This document shows, piece after piece, positions 51,258 through 59,992 of a stretch of DNA of 64,000 nucleotides (position 1 is its first letter; each line of letters begins with the position of its first letter). The DNA is taken from positions 62,001 to 126,000 of the forward strand of contig NZ_WOAC01000008.1 in the NCBI RefSeq assembly GCF_009749525.1. Direction: 5' to 3'. This DNA is from Mesorhizobium xinjiangense (GTDB lineage Bacteria > Pseudomonadota > Alphaproteobacteria > Rhizobiales > Rhizobiaceae). The notes beneath the pieces were generated by a model, which was given only the letters and a program-made list of their open reading frames with translations, made no database searches and had not been told where the DNA came from. The position numbers were made by a program, and so were the translations under genes.

Positions 51258-52491
51258 GTGCCGCGTCCTTGCCTGCATGGGGAGCGTTTTGTCCTTGGCC
51301 GTGGCCGTCGCCCTGCGCCTGGCCGCCCGGCTGCCGGTCAAAACCGCGCGGCTGGCCGGCCGCGCCGTCGTTGGCCCGCGCGCCGGCGCTGTCGCCGCCC
51401 GTCGTCCCGGTCGTCGCCTGATGGTGGATCCGTACGTCGTCGACCTGGAAGCCGAGAGACTTGAGCGCCGAGACTATGCTGTCCTTGTCGGCCGAAAGGC
51501 GCTTGAAGGCTTCGGCCTTGTCGGCCTGAATTTCAACCGTCAGTTGCTCGCCCTGCATACGCAGGCGCGCGGTCACTTCACCGAGGCTGGCCGGGTTGAG
51601 CTGTATGCGAAGATCCCTGACCGGTCCGCTCGGCTGTGATTGCTCGGAATCCTTGACAGCCACGTTTTTGTCCAAAATCTGCTGCCAGTCCTGATCCTCG
51701 CCGAGCGCTGTGGCGAGGCTCGTGGCTGTCGGCGACGCGGACTGTATTGCAACCGGAGAGGGGATCGACTGATCTGCGACGACTTTTACCCCGGCGGGGC
51801 CATTCAGACCCTTCTCGAACGGATTGGAGGACGCCCGCCCGTCGCGGTTCGAAGGTGCCGGTTCCTCGCCTGCCGTGGCCGACATGCCGTCGCCAGCCGC
51901 CCCGCTCGCCGCAGGCTGTCGCGTCTGGCTCATCGCGTCGGCGGGATCCGACGGCCGGGACGGGGCAGGACCGCTGCGAGCTGCGTCTGGTTGTCCCGAC
52001 GTCTTGCCGGCGTCGCCGGCGCGGTTTGTCCAGTCGAACGACAGCTTGCGATCCTGCGCGGCAATCGGCTGCATCAGGCTCGCTTCGGGCTGGTCGCCGG
52101 AGGCCGGCAGGATCGTCAGTGCGGCGGCAGGCAATGCCGCTCGTCCGTCGGGTGCAGGCGTTTCCCCGCCATCGATCTGCGCCTGCTGGCCGGTCCCCTC
52201 GGCGTCCGGCGGGGCGGACGTCTGCGCGCTGGCCCAGGAAAAGAGCAGTTCGAGAATCCCGGCCTGCGGCCTTGCGGCATCCTCGCCGTCTTGCTCGGGG
52301 TCGCGCTTGAAGCTCGGTCCATCCTCTTCGACAGCGGACGCGGCCGTGCGAGCGGAATTGTCGGACTCGGCATTGGACCCACTGGCTGACAACAGGCGCC
52401 CGAACGTCTCCGAGCCGTCCTTGTTTGCCGATTGCCGGCCACCGTCGCGGGCCGGCGGCTGCGTGCCGAGAACGGTTCCAACCTGGTTCAT
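51205..52491 (-). CDS. fliK: Flagellar hook-length control protein FliK (MotD)
   Basis: A 428-residue protein. The N-terminal two thirds are low-complexity and probably unstructured, as expected of the molecular ruler. The C-terminal domain (VRDLRIQLNPASLGEVTARL, then RMQGEQLTVEIQADKAEAFK and LGFQVDDVRIHHQ) is the Flg_hook domain that acts with FlhB in the export switch. In Sinorhizobium this gene was first called motD. It overlaps motC (ATGA). The tail after the domain is Gly/Gln-rich. Confidence 0.92.
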   Translation of the reverse strand: MNQVGTVLGTQPPARDGGRQSANKDGSETFGRLLSASGSNAESDNSARTAASAVEEDGPSFKRDPEQDGEDAARPQAGILELLFSWASAQTSAPPDAEGTGQQAQIDGGETPAPDGRAALPAAALTILPASGDQPEASLMQPIAAQDRKLSFDWTNRAGDAGKTSGQPDAARSGPAPSRPSDPADAMSQTRQPAASGAAGDGMSATAGEEPAPSNRDGRASSNPFEKGLNGPAGVKVVADQSIPSPVAIQSASPTATSLATALGEDQDWQQILDKNVAVKDSEQSQPSGPVRDLRIQLNPASLGEVTARLRMQGEQLTVEIQADKAEAFKRLSADKDSIVSALKSLGFQVDDVRIHHQATTGTTGGDSAGARANDGAAGQPRGFDRQPGGQAQGDGHGQGQNAPHAGKDAARDEQGAAGRSSAGDLYI

Positions 52492-53765
52492 CGCTCGTCT
52501 TCCTCCAACAGGCGGTCGATCGCCCGCAGCTGCTCGCGCACGCTCGAAGCGATCTGCGGAACCTCGCCGGCGCTGTCTTCAAGCGCGGCAAGGGCATCGG
52601 ATGCGGTCGCATCCGGTTCGCGGTCGAAATCGGCGGCGGCATCGCGCACGGTTTCGGACGATGCAGGACCATCTGCGGCGTCGTCCGTCTGCCTCGTCTC
52701 GGCGTCGGTTCCTGACGCGTCGTCGGCCCACACGATCGGCGGCGACAGGATCTGTGACGCGACGGTTTGCGCGCCGGCCAGCAGGCGCCTGTCGCGCGGC
52801 GACAGTGTGGTTGCATCGATGCGGTCGAACGCGGCGACGGCCTGGTCGATATCGTTGGACGTGATTGCGGCCATGGCCGCGTAGAGTTCGGTGCGCGCGT
52901 CCGACCCGGCTTCGACGGGGCCGGCAATCTCCTCGGCCCGTCCAGCGGCAAATGCCGCGCGTTCGCTGTGGCCCTGAATCGTGCTCGCGCGAGCCAGGCG
53001 CAGATAGATCGCTTCCTGCTGCGGGGTTGGCATGTAGGACACGATGCTTTCGATCTCCTGAGTCGATATCGTGCCGTGAAGTGCGACCAGACCGGCGACG
53101 AACGCATCGGCGAACTCGCTTGCATAGGGCGAGCGCAGGAAGCGCCGCGTATACTGGTTGGCGGCCCGCAGGAAGCGCTCGGCGTCGTCCAGCGCCACGC
53201 ATATGGGCAGGCTGCGCCGCAGTGCCGCTTCTTCCACCAGCGTGCCGGGGGCGAGCAGCCGCGCCCGGTCGAGCGCTTCCAGACCGCTGGCGGCGTTGGC
53301 GGGGCCGGCGATCGATCCCCTGACCAGCGCCAGCAGCGCGCCGATCTCGCTTTCCTGCGCCATGGGATCGACCGATGCCAGCAACTGGCCAGCCTTGGGC
53401 AATTCGCCATGCGTATAGGCGACCAGCGCCTGGCTGATGGCGAGTTCGTCACCTTCAAGGCCGATGCGCGAAATCGCGGCCTCGACGGTCGTCGGGTTGC
53501 CGCCACTCATGGCGTAGATGAACAGGGCCGTCAGGTTGCGGCGGTCGTCGAACGCCGCGCCACCGGCCGTGCGGAACAGGTCGTCGGCAAATTCCAGCAG
53601 CTTTTTCTGCATCGGCAGCGCGGCGTGGTCGCCGCTGGCGAGCTGGTCCTGCACGAGCTGCAGCGAGCGCACCATCTGATAGGGTTCCAGCCTGGCAAAC
53701 TCGACGGCCGGCGCGGGGCCGGTGGACATGGCGATGAGCGCGGCCAGTGCCATCCGGCGCATCAT
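52488..53765 (-). CDS. motC: Motility protein MotC
   Basis: A 425-residue periplasmic protein specific to rhizobial motors. It has a signal peptide (MRRMALAALIAMSTGPAPAV), then helical repeats (LEPYQMVRSLQLVQDQLASG, then QKKLLEFADDLFRTAGGAAF and FIYAMSGGNPTTVEAAISRI), then an acidic C-terminus. MotC binds MotB and is chaperoned by MotE. The double ATG at 53765/53762 overlaps the motB stop, with GGAGG 7 bases before the first. The order motB-motC-fliK is the rhizobial one. Confidence 0.93.
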   Translation of the reverse strand: MMRRMALAALIAMSTGPAPAVEFARLEPYQMVRSLQLVQDQLASGDHAALPMQKKLLEFADDLFRTAGGAAFDDRRNLTALFIYAMSGGNPTTVEAAISRIGLEGDELAISQALVAYTHGELPKAGQLLASVDPMAQESEIGALLALVRGSIAGPANAASGLEALDRARLLAPGTLVEEAALRRSLPICVALDDAERFLRAANQYTRRFLRSPYASEFADAFVAGLVALHGTISTQEIESIVSYMPTPQQEAIYLRLARASTIQGHSERAAFAAGRAEEIAGPVEAGSDARTELYAAMAAITSNDIDQAVAAFDRIDATTLSPRDRRLLAGAQTVASQILSPPIVWADDASGTDAETRQTDDAADGPASSETVRDAAADFDREPDATASDALAALEDSAGEVPQIASSVREQLRAIDRLLEEDER

Positions 53766-55051
53766 CCGTCGACCTCCAGCAGGATCTCGATGCGGCGGTT
53801 GGCTGCCGCCATCGGATCGTCGGGCTCCTTCAGCTTGCGGTCGGCGAAGCCTGCCACCACCACGATGCGCTGCTCGTCGAGGCCGGCGCGCACCAGCATG
53901 TAGTAGGCGCTGTGGGCGCGCGCCGTGGAAAGCCGCCAATTGTCGTAATCGCCGGAGCGGAAGGGGCGTGCGTCGGTGTGCCCCTGGATCTTGATCGCTC
54001 CGGACCTGCCGTCGAGAATGGCGGCGATCTTTTCCATGGCAAGAACGAGCTCGCGCCGCGGCACGGCCGAACCGATCTGGAACATCCCGTAATCGAGCTG
54101 GTCGGTCAGCGAGATCATGATGCCGCGATCAGCAGGCATGATGGAGATGCCGGCAAGTATCTTTTCCTTGTCGGGGAAGGCACGCGCCAGTTCCTCGCGC
54201 ATTTCGCGCGCAATCTGCTGTGCCTTGTCGTTTGCCGCCGGTTGCGGAGCATTCTCGCGCTCATCCGGCGCGGGAGGGGCCTCATCGTCCTGCGGTTCCG
54301 GCACGGCCGTAGCAAGGGCGGTGTCCGGTTCCACGGCTTCTTCCGGCGTGTCGGCCGCCGGCGCGCCATCCGGCGTATCCGACGCGGCCTGGTCCTGGCG
54401 GGTGCCTTCGGTCGGGGTGGGGGACTGCGGAACCTCGTAGAGGCTGGGCGCGCCCGGCTCATCCTGTTCGACCTGCGTCGACCAGAAATCCGGGGCGAAA
54501 GGGTCGCGATATTGCTCGCCGCCCGAAGCGCCGGTCGCCGGACCTGAATCCTGCGCCCCGCCGTCGCCCTTGGGCGAGAGGTTCTGCAATTCGCCGGACT
54601 CCGCCGCGATCTCCGCCAGAACGGCATAAGGATCGGCAAACAGGTGTTCGTCGGATGCGGCATCGGACCGTTCGGCGTCCGCATCGCTCTGACGCGAGCG
54701 GGCGGCGGCCGTTTCTCCCGCTCCCGCATCGGCCGCCGATGCTCCCCTGGTTTCCACGTCGATGCCGCCGTCCTCGGCCTGAACCCCGGAGCCGGCTTCC
54801 TCGAGACCGCGGCGGCTGGTGTTGCGGTCGACCAGCTTGATGGGGTTGAAATAGCTGGCCACCGCCAGCCGGGTTTCCTCGTTGGAGGCGTTGATCAGCC
54901 ACATGACGAGGAAGAAGCACATCATGGCCGTCATGAAATCGGCGAAGGCGATCTTCCACACCCCGCCATGGTGCCCGTCCTCGTCATCGCTGCGGCGATG
55001 CTTGACGATGATGATTTCCTGGGGCCGTTCGCTCGTGTCGCTCACGTTCAT
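53762..55051 (-). CDS. motB: Stator protein MotB
   Basis: A 429-residue stator subunit. The single transmembrane helix (VWKIAFADFMTAMMCFFLVM) carries the proton-binding Asp38. A long acidic, low-complexity linker (about 75-285) follows, and then an OmpA-like peptidoglycan-binding domain (AIKIQGHTDARPFRSGDYDN, then WRLSTARAHSAYYMLVRAGL and ADRKLKEPDDPMAAANRRIE). The linker is longer than in enterobacteria, where MotB is about 310. It pairs with MotA, which is not in this window. The start overlaps the preceding gene (ATGA). Confidence 0.95.
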   Translation of the reverse strand: MNVSDTSERPQEIIIVKHRRSDDEDGHHGGVWKIAFADFMTAMMCFFLVMWLINASNEETRLAVASYFNPIKLVDRNTSRRGLEEAGSGVQAEDGGIDVETRGASAADAGAGETAAARSRQSDADAERSDAASDEHLFADPYAVLAEIAAESGELQNLSPKGDGGAQDSGPATGASGGEQYRDPFAPDFWSTQVEQDEPGAPSLYEVPQSPTPTEGTRQDQAASDTPDGAPAADTPEEAVEPDTALATAVPEPQDDEAPPAPDERENAPQPAANDKAQQIAREMREELARAFPDKEKILAGISIMPADRGIMISLTDQLDYGMFQIGSAVPRRELVLAMEKIAAILDGRSGAIKIQGHTDARPFRSGDYDNWRLSTARAHSAYYMLVRAGLDEQRIVVVAGFADRKLKEPDDPMAAANRRIEILLEVDG

Positions 55052-55704
55052 GCGACCGCCTCGGAAATCGCCTCGGACCATGCGCCAAGCCGCGTCTGAT
55101 AGACGTTTTCGTCGACGGTCACGGTAAGGTCGTGGTCGCCGGTTTCGCTGAATTCGATGCTTGCCGTCCACGTCTCGGCGCGTTGGCGCAGCGCCTCGCA
55201 AAGCGAAGCGGAACCCTGGACCTGGATACGCACCGCGTCGCTATCGCGCACGGCCTCGCCAATCAGCGTTGCCAGCCGCTCGACCGCGCGCGTCTGCGCT
55301 TCGCCGCCGAGCACCGGCGTCAGCAGGCGGGCGACGATCGTGGTCGTCAGATCGGCCAGCCGGGACTCCATTTCGTTGAGCCGCTCCAGGAGCTTCTCGC
55401 TCGTCTCGGCCGAAAACTGTTCCTGCACGGCCGCCAGTGCCGCGGCATGGCGCTCGCGTTCGGCGGCCAGCGCTTCTTCCGCCTCGGCGTTGAGGCTTTC
55501 GGTGAGGGCGGCTTCGGCCGCTGTCACGGCTTCTGCGACCAAGGCATCGACGTCGGGTTGCGCTACCGCAGGTTCGGCTCCGCCCTGATCGAAGGGCATG
55601 TCGCCGAACACCGGCGCCAGTGCCGGAGCCCTGTCCTGCCGGCGTGCCGGGCCCCTGCGTTCGCCGAAATCGATCAGGTGATCTATCAGGGAGTGTGCCG
55701 TCAT
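55048..55704 (-). CDS. FliH-like flagellar protein
   Basis: A 218-residue protein: a disordered N-terminus, a long Ala/Glu-rich coiled coil (ALVAEAVTAAEAALTESLNA, then EEALAAERERHAAALAAVQE) and a C-terminal domain ending DLTVTVDENVYQTRLGAWSE. This resembles FliH, the regulator of the export ATPase FliI, in architecture and C-terminal pattern. It sits between fliF and motB with one-base and four-base overlaps to its neighbours. Sequence identity to named FliH proteins is probably low, so the call is tentative. Confidence 0.65.
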   Translation of the reverse strand: MTAHSLIDHLIDFGERRGPARRQDRAPALAPVFGDMPFDQGGAEPAVAQPDVDALVAEAVTAAEAALTESLNAEAEEALAAERERHAAALAAVQEQFSAETSEKLLERLNEMESRLADLTTTIVARLLTPVLGGEAQTRAVERLATLIGEAVRDSDAVRIQVQGSASLCEALRQRAETWTASIEFSETGDHDLTVTVDENVYQTRLGAWSEAISEAVA

Positions 55705-57347
55705 CAGGCTGCCGCAGCCTCGTTCTGCGCCCATTTGCGCAGGATCGCCGCCGTGCGCTCCTCATTGAGCTCGACCATCTGCGCGAGCCGTTCCTGCGGC
55801 GCCGGGCGCAGCTTCATCTTCAGTTCGTCCATGACGTCGGGATCGGCGTGCGCCTGCTGCTCCAGCGGGTCGGGCAGGGCGATGTTGCCGAGCGGGGCGC
55901 CGAGCGAAAGCTGCAGGTCCTCGAAGGTACTCGGTATTTCGGCCGGCGGCTCCTTGCCGGTCAGCGCATTGACCATCGGACGCAGCCCGAACCAGGACAC
56001 GAGGAACACCACCGCAACGAAGGCGAGCGCGTTGATCATGGAGCCGGTATAGCGCCCGGCAACCTCCATGAAGCCCGGCGCGGCGATGCTCTCGCCGGCG
56101 ATGTCGTCGACGAAGGTGACGGCCGACACGGTGATCCGGTCGCCGCGCTCCGTGGTCAATCCCGCCGCCGTCGAGGCCATGGCCTCGATCTCCTTGACCT
56201 TGGCGTCGACCATCTCGGGCGTCGCCTGCTGGCCGAGCACCTGCATGATGCGCTCCTGGTTGACGACGACGGCGATCGACATGCGGGTGATGGAATAGCC
56301 GTTGCTCACCGTTTCGATATGCTTGGAGTTGAGCTCGTAATTGGTGATCTCCTCGCGCCGCTGGCTGGCTTCGCTCGATTGCGGACCCTGTGTCGAGGCA
56401 ACATCCTCTTCCGGCAGGTTCTGCTCCACCGTGGCCGGGGTGACGGTCGTGGTCTGCTCGGAATTGTCGTTCTCGCGGATGATCTGCACCGAACGCTCGA
56501 CCCGGGAGTCGGGGTCGAAGATGGTCTCCTCGATCTGCCGGGCGTCGGTGTTGATGTCGGCCTTGACGCTGGCGCGGAAATTGTCGTGGCCGAGATAGGG
56601 CGACAGCGCCCGGTAGATGTTGTCCTCGATCTGGCTTTCCACGGTGCGCTCGATGCCCATGGAGCGGTTGAGAGCGTTGCTCATCGGGTCGTCGCCGGCG
56701 GCCAGGAGCGAGCCGTTGGAATCGAGCACGGTAACGTTGTCGACGGTGAGGCCGGGCACGGCGGCGGCCACGAGATGGCGGATCGCCACGGCGCTCCTGG
56801 CGGCGTTGGCGCTGCCGCCGGTGCGGATGACGACCGAGGCGCTCGGCTGGCGCCCCTGGCGGCGGAAATTGGCCTCTTCGGCCATGACGATGTGGACGCG
56901 CGCCGACTTGACGCCGGAAATCGACTGGACCGTGCGGGCGATCTCGCCTTCCAGGGCGCGCACCCGCGTGACCTCCTGCATGAAGGAGGTGAGGCCGAGG
57001 GAGCCGACATTGTCGAACAGCTCGTAGCCGGCATTGGCGCTGCCGGGCAGGCCCTTTTCGGCCAGGATCATGCGGGCGCGGCCGGTCTGGCCCGCCGGCA
57101 CCATGACGGATTTGCCGTCCGAGCCGATGTCGTAGGCGATGCCGGCTTCGCCCAGCACGACGCCCATCTGACTGATGTCGCCGCGGTCGAGCCCGACATA
57201 GAGCGTCTCGTTGGCCGGTTTGTTCAAGTAGATCGAGCCGCCGATGACGACGGCCATGACGATCGCCATGATGCCGCCGAGCATGAGGAGGCGCCTGGTT
57301 CCGAGCGCGCCGAGATTGTTGAGGATCGTCTGAAGCTGTTCCGGCAC
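55704..57347 (-). CDS. fliF: MS-ring protein FliF
   Basis: About 547 residues. An N-terminal transmembrane helix (RLLMLGGIMAIVMAVVIGGS) precedes the periplasmic ring-building motifs (NETLYVGLDRGDISQMGVVL, then YELFDNVGSLGLTSFMQEVT and SISGVKSARVHIVMAEEANF). A second helix (SMINALAFVAVVFLVSWFGL) and a cytosolic FliG-binding tail follow. The GTG at 57347 gives the conserved start (PEQLQTILNNLG); a TTG at 57368 is the other option. It is separated from flagellin by terminator-like hairpins and a dispersed repeat, so it probably starts a new transcript. Confidence 0.93.
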   Translation of the reverse strand: MPEQLQTILNNLGALGTRRLLMLGGIMAIVMAVVIGGSIYLNKPANETLYVGLDRGDISQMGVVLGEAGIAYDIGSDGKSVMVPAGQTGRARMILAEKGLPGSANAGYELFDNVGSLGLTSFMQEVTRVRALEGEIARTVQSISGVKSARVHIVMAEEANFRRQGRQPSASVVIRTGGSANAARSAVAIRHLVAAAVPGLTVDNVTVLDSNGSLLAAGDDPMSNALNRSMGIERTVESQIEDNIYRALSPYLGHDNFRASVKADINTDARQIEETIFDPDSRVERSVQIIRENDNSEQTTTVTPATVEQNLPEEDVASTQGPQSSEASQRREEITNYELNSKHIETVSNGYSITRMSIAVVVNQERIMQVLGQQATPEMVDAKVKEIEAMASTAAGLTTERGDRITVSAVTFVDDIAGESIAAPGFMEVAGRYTGSMINALAFVAVVFLVSWFGLRPMVNALTGKEPPAEIPSTFEDLQLSLGAPLGNIALPDPLEQQAHADPDVMDELKMKLRPAPQERLAQMVELNEERTAAILRKWAQNEAAAA

Positions 57348-57426
57348 TGTGTGCAATTCCCGCCGCAATTTCCGAATGATCGCGGCGGAAGGTTAGTGCG
57401 CGAAGCTTGTGCGAGAATGTAGAAAG

Positions 57427-57450
57427 GCCGCGGTCCGAAGACCGCGGCCA
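57427..57450. terminator. Strong hairpin between fliC and fliF
   Basis: GGCCGCGGTC-CGAA-GACCGCGGCC, a perfect 10-bp stem, lies upstream of fliF. On the minus strand it is followed by TTTCTAC. It could stop read-through from fliC before the fliF start region. Confidence 0.6.
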
Positions 57451-57493
57451 TGTTTCCCCCGCCCAGCACCCCGAAGGGTGCTCCGACCGTTCG

Positions 57494-57607
57494 CTAGCGC
57501 GCGTTCGCTTCAAACGGAAACGTTTGAAGCAAAGATATGCGCGCCAGCTCAATATGCTGGAGCATGTACCTTTCGCTCAAACGATTCCGTTTGAGCGGGA
57601 CATGCTC
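57494..57607. repeat. RIME-like two-palindrome intergenic repeat, copy C
   Basis: This copy is nearly identical to copy A (10321-10436) in reverse orientation. It has CTTCAAACG-GAAA-CGTTTGAAG, then the central linker AAGATATGCGCGCC ... GGAGCATGTACC, then CGCTCAAACG-ATTC-CGTTTGAGCG. It lies between fliC and fliF and contains no gene. The stem loops vary while the arms are conserved, which argues for a conserved structure. Confidence 0.85.
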
Positions 57608-57609
57608 GG

Positions 57610-57648
57610 CGGTTTCGGGGATCCTGGTCCCCACCTGCCCCGAAACCG
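57610..57648 (-). terminator. Probable fliC transcript-end hairpin
   Basis: CGGTTTCGGGG and CCCCGAAACCG form an 11-bp perfect stem around a 17-base loop, starting 10 bases beyond the flagellin stop. No T run follows, so it may work with Rho or protect the mRNA end. Confidence 0.55.
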
Positions 57649-57657
57649 CGTGTCCGA

Positions 57658-58551
57658 TTAGCGGAACAGCGACAGGATGGTCTGCGGGTTCTGGTTGGCG
57701 ATCGACAGCGCCTGGATGCCGAGCTGCTGCTGGACCTGCAGGGCCTGCAGACGCGTCGACTCCTCGTTCATGTCGGCGTCGACGAGTTGGCCGACGCCAC
57801 GGTCGATGGCATCCATCAGCGACTTGGTGAAGTCGTTCTGCATGTCGATGCGCGACTTCGCCGCGCCGAGTTCGGATGCGCCAGTGGTGATGCCGGAAAG
57901 GGCGGTCTCCACGTCCGTCAAGGCGTCGTTGAACGCGTCGTCGTCGGCGAGCGCGGTGACATCCAGATCAAGGATGCTAACACCGGATGCACCGGTCGCA
58001 TCGTCGAGGATACCTGTCGTGGCGGCGGTGCTGTCGACCAGCCGGATGTTGGCCAGCGCCACATCGATTGAGCCGGTCGTCACCGCGCCAGTTGCGTCAC
58101 GATTGTAAGATGCAATGACACTGAAATCCGTCGTGGTTCCGTCCGTATCGAGCAACTTGGCCCCGGCATAGCTCGCACCGGCAGCCTCGCCAAGCTGGTC
58201 CTGGAGAGCGGAGATTTCGCTCTGAATCTTGGCGCGGTCCTCGTCGCTCGACGATTTGGCAAGGAGAACCTTTTCCTTGATATCATCAACCAGGTCTTTG
58301 GCCGAGTTGATGGCCGTATAGGCAGTGTCGACCTTGCCTGCTGCGAGGCCAAGCGCGTCCTGGACGACGGAGTTGGCCTTGTTGTCGGAGCGCATGGTGG
58401 TGGCGATCGACCAGTAGGCGGCGTTGTCGGAGGCCTCGGCGACGCGCAGACCGGTCGAAATGCGACCCTGCGTGGTGGCCAAGTCCTTGTTGGTGTTGCG
58501 GAGCGTCTGCAGCGCGGTCATGGCCGACGCGTTGGTCAGGATACTGGACAT
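57658..58551 (-). CDS. fliC: Flagellin
   Basis: A 297-residue flagellin. The conserved N-terminal D0/D1 helices (SSILTNASAMTALQTLRNTN, then KDLATTQGRISTGLRVAEAS and DNAAYWSIATTMRSDNKANS) and C-terminal helices (LGAAKSRIDMQNDFTKSLMD and ALQVQQQLGIQALSIANQNP, then QTILSLFR) flank a short variable region. No signal peptide is present; it is exported by the flagellar type III system. The start at 58551 follows AAAAGGGACT. Only one flagellin gene occurs in the window, although many rhizobia have several. Confidence 0.95.
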   Translation of the reverse strand: MSSILTNASAMTALQTLRNTNKDLATTQGRISTGLRVAEASDNAAYWSIATTMRSDNKANSVVQDALGLAAGKVDTAYTAINSAKDLVDDIKEKVLLAKSSSDEDRAKIQSEISALQDQLGEAAGASYAGAKLLDTDGTTTDFSVIASYNRDATGAVTTGSIDVALANIRLVDSTAATTGILDDATGASGVSILDLDVTALADDDAFNDALTDVETALSGITTGASELGAAKSRIDMQNDFTKSLMDAIDRGVGQLVDADMNEESTRLQALQVQQQLGIQALSIANQNPQTILSLFR

Positions 58552-58721
58552 GGATTGAGTCCCTTTTGAATGTACTACGATGTTTTGAGGGACATACCGG
58601 GCTGACCGGTAAAGCGGAGCGGCATCATGCCCATTGATCTCTGCATCGAGATCGTCCGCCATGCGTTCGGAAATCACTTGTGACGGCAATTTCTTACGAA
58701 ATCTCTAACATACCGCCCATG
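58552..58721 (-). promoter_or_regulatory. Flagellin leader/promoter region
   Basis: The 170 bases between fliP and fliC contain the fliC promoter and leader. A GATCTC-TGCATC-GAGATC hairpin (58636-58653) and an AT-rich patch (58690-58712) are visible. Flagellin leaders of this group are targets of FlbT, encoded at 45040. No exact promoter could be assigned. Confidence 0.45.
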
Positions 58722-59456
58722 TCAGGTAAATGACCGCACGAGGCTTCCCACCAGCAGGTTCCAGCCGTCGATCAGGACGAAGAACAGGATCTTGAAGGGC
58801 AGCGAGATCACTGTCGGCGGCAGCATCATCATGCCCATGGCCATGGTCACCGTGGCGACCACGAGGTCGATGACCAGGAAGGGCAGGACGATCAGGAAGC
58901 CGATCTCGAAGCCGCGGCGGATCTCGGAAATCATGAAGGCCGGCACCAGGATGCGCAGATCGACCGCCTCGTCCTGCACGACATCCTGGCCGCGCTCGCG
59001 GGCGAGATCGGCGAACAGGTCGAAATCGCTCTCGCGGACATTGTCGAGCATGAACTGGCGGAACGGCGAAGCGATGCGCTGCATCGCCTCGCTTTCGTCG
59101 ATCTCATTGTTGACCAGCGGCCGCACGCCCTGGTTCCAGGCCTGATCGAAGGTCGGCGTCATGACGTAGAAGGTCATGAAGAGCGCGAGGCTGATCAGGA
59201 TGAGGTTGGCCGGCGTCGTCTGCAGGCCGATGCCGGTCCTCAGAATGGAAAAGGCGATGATGAAGCGGGTGAAGCTGGTCACCATGATGAGCAGGCCGGG
59301 CGCCACCGACAGCACCGTCAAGAGGCCGAACATCTGGATGATGGTGCCGATCGTCGCCCCGTCGGCCTGGCCGGTCAGCGCGCCGAGGTCGATCTGCTGG
59401 GCGTGGGCGGGCGCGGCCAGGATGAGGAGCGCCGCGGCGGCGAGGAGCACTTTCAT
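58722..59456 (-). CDS. fliP: Flagellar export gate protein FliP
   Basis: A 244-residue protein with an N-terminal signal-like helix (LLAAAALLILAAPAHA) and four main hydrophobic segments: MFGLLTVLSVAPGLLIMVTS, NLILISLALFMTFYVMTPTF, EIGFLIVLPFLVIDLVVATV and MMMLPPTVISLPFKILFFVL. FTRFIIAFSILRTGIGLQTT is the FliP signature. It builds the gate core with FliQ and FliR. The start overlaps the fliL stop (ATGA). Confidence 0.95.
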   Translation of the reverse strand: MKVLLAAAALLILAAPAHAQQIDLGALTGQADGATIGTIIQMFGLLTVLSVAPGLLIMVTSFTRFIIAFSILRTGIGLQTTPANLILISLALFMTFYVMTPTFDQAWNQGVRPLVNNEIDESEAMQRIASPFRQFMLDNVRESDFDLFADLARERGQDVVQDEAVDLRILVPAFMISEIRRGFEIGFLIVLPFLVIDLVVATVTMAMGMMMLPPTVISLPFKILFFVLIDGWNLLVGSLVRSFT

Positions 59457-59971
59457 TCGAACAGCAGGGTCCTGATCATCAAGTCGCTCGCCAGCCCGTC
59501 GGAGCGGATGCGGGCGCGTTCGGCCAGATCGGTCTTGAGATGCTGGAAACCGCTTGCCCCTTCGATCTGGTTGAGGGTGACGGTGCGCATATAGGCCAGA
59601 AGGTCCTGATGGATCTTGCGCACGATCTCATCGTCCGGCGTGGCCGAGAAAACGACCGAGAGTTCCATGCGCACCCAGGTTTCGCTGGGCGCGGCGATGT
59701 TGGTCGTGATCGGCTCCAGCGGGATGATCGCGCGCGCCGGCCCGCCGCGGTTCTTGATGCCTGTCTGCGTTTCGTCTGCCGGCGCATCGCGTCCCGGCAC
59801 GATCGAGCTCGGCTCCGGCATCGGCGTGCGGGCCAGGCTGTCATGCTTGAGATAGGCGCCGGTGAACCAGCCGCCGCCGATCGCCAGCAGCGTCATCGCC
59901 ACGAGCACGCCGCTCTGCACGAGCAGCGAAGGGGATTTGTCCGGAGCGGATTGGTCCTCGGTGTTGGCCAT
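59453..59971 (-). CDS. fliL: Flagellar basal-body-associated protein FliL
   Basis: A 172-residue protein: short cytosolic N-terminus, transmembrane helix (LLVQSGVLVAMTLLAIGGGW) and periplasmic domain (ETWVRMELSVVFSATPDDEI, then VRKIHQDLLAYMRTVTLNQI and GLASDLMIRTLLFE). The C-terminal TLLFE pattern is typical of FliL, which supports stators and rod stability. The ATG at 59971 is used; a TTG 12 bases upstream is unlikely. It lies 21 bases downstream of flgH. Confidence 0.93.
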   Translation of the reverse strand: MANTEDQSAPDKSPSLLVQSGVLVAMTLLAIGGGWFTGAYLKHDSLARTPMPEPSSIVPGRDAPADETQTGIKNRGGPARAIIPLEPITTNIAAPSETWVRMELSVVFSATPDDEIVRKIHQDLLAYMRTVTLNQIEGASGFQHLKTDLAERARIRSDGLASDLMIRTLLFE

Positions 59972-59992
59972 GGCCGTGTCCAAGCAAGCGGT

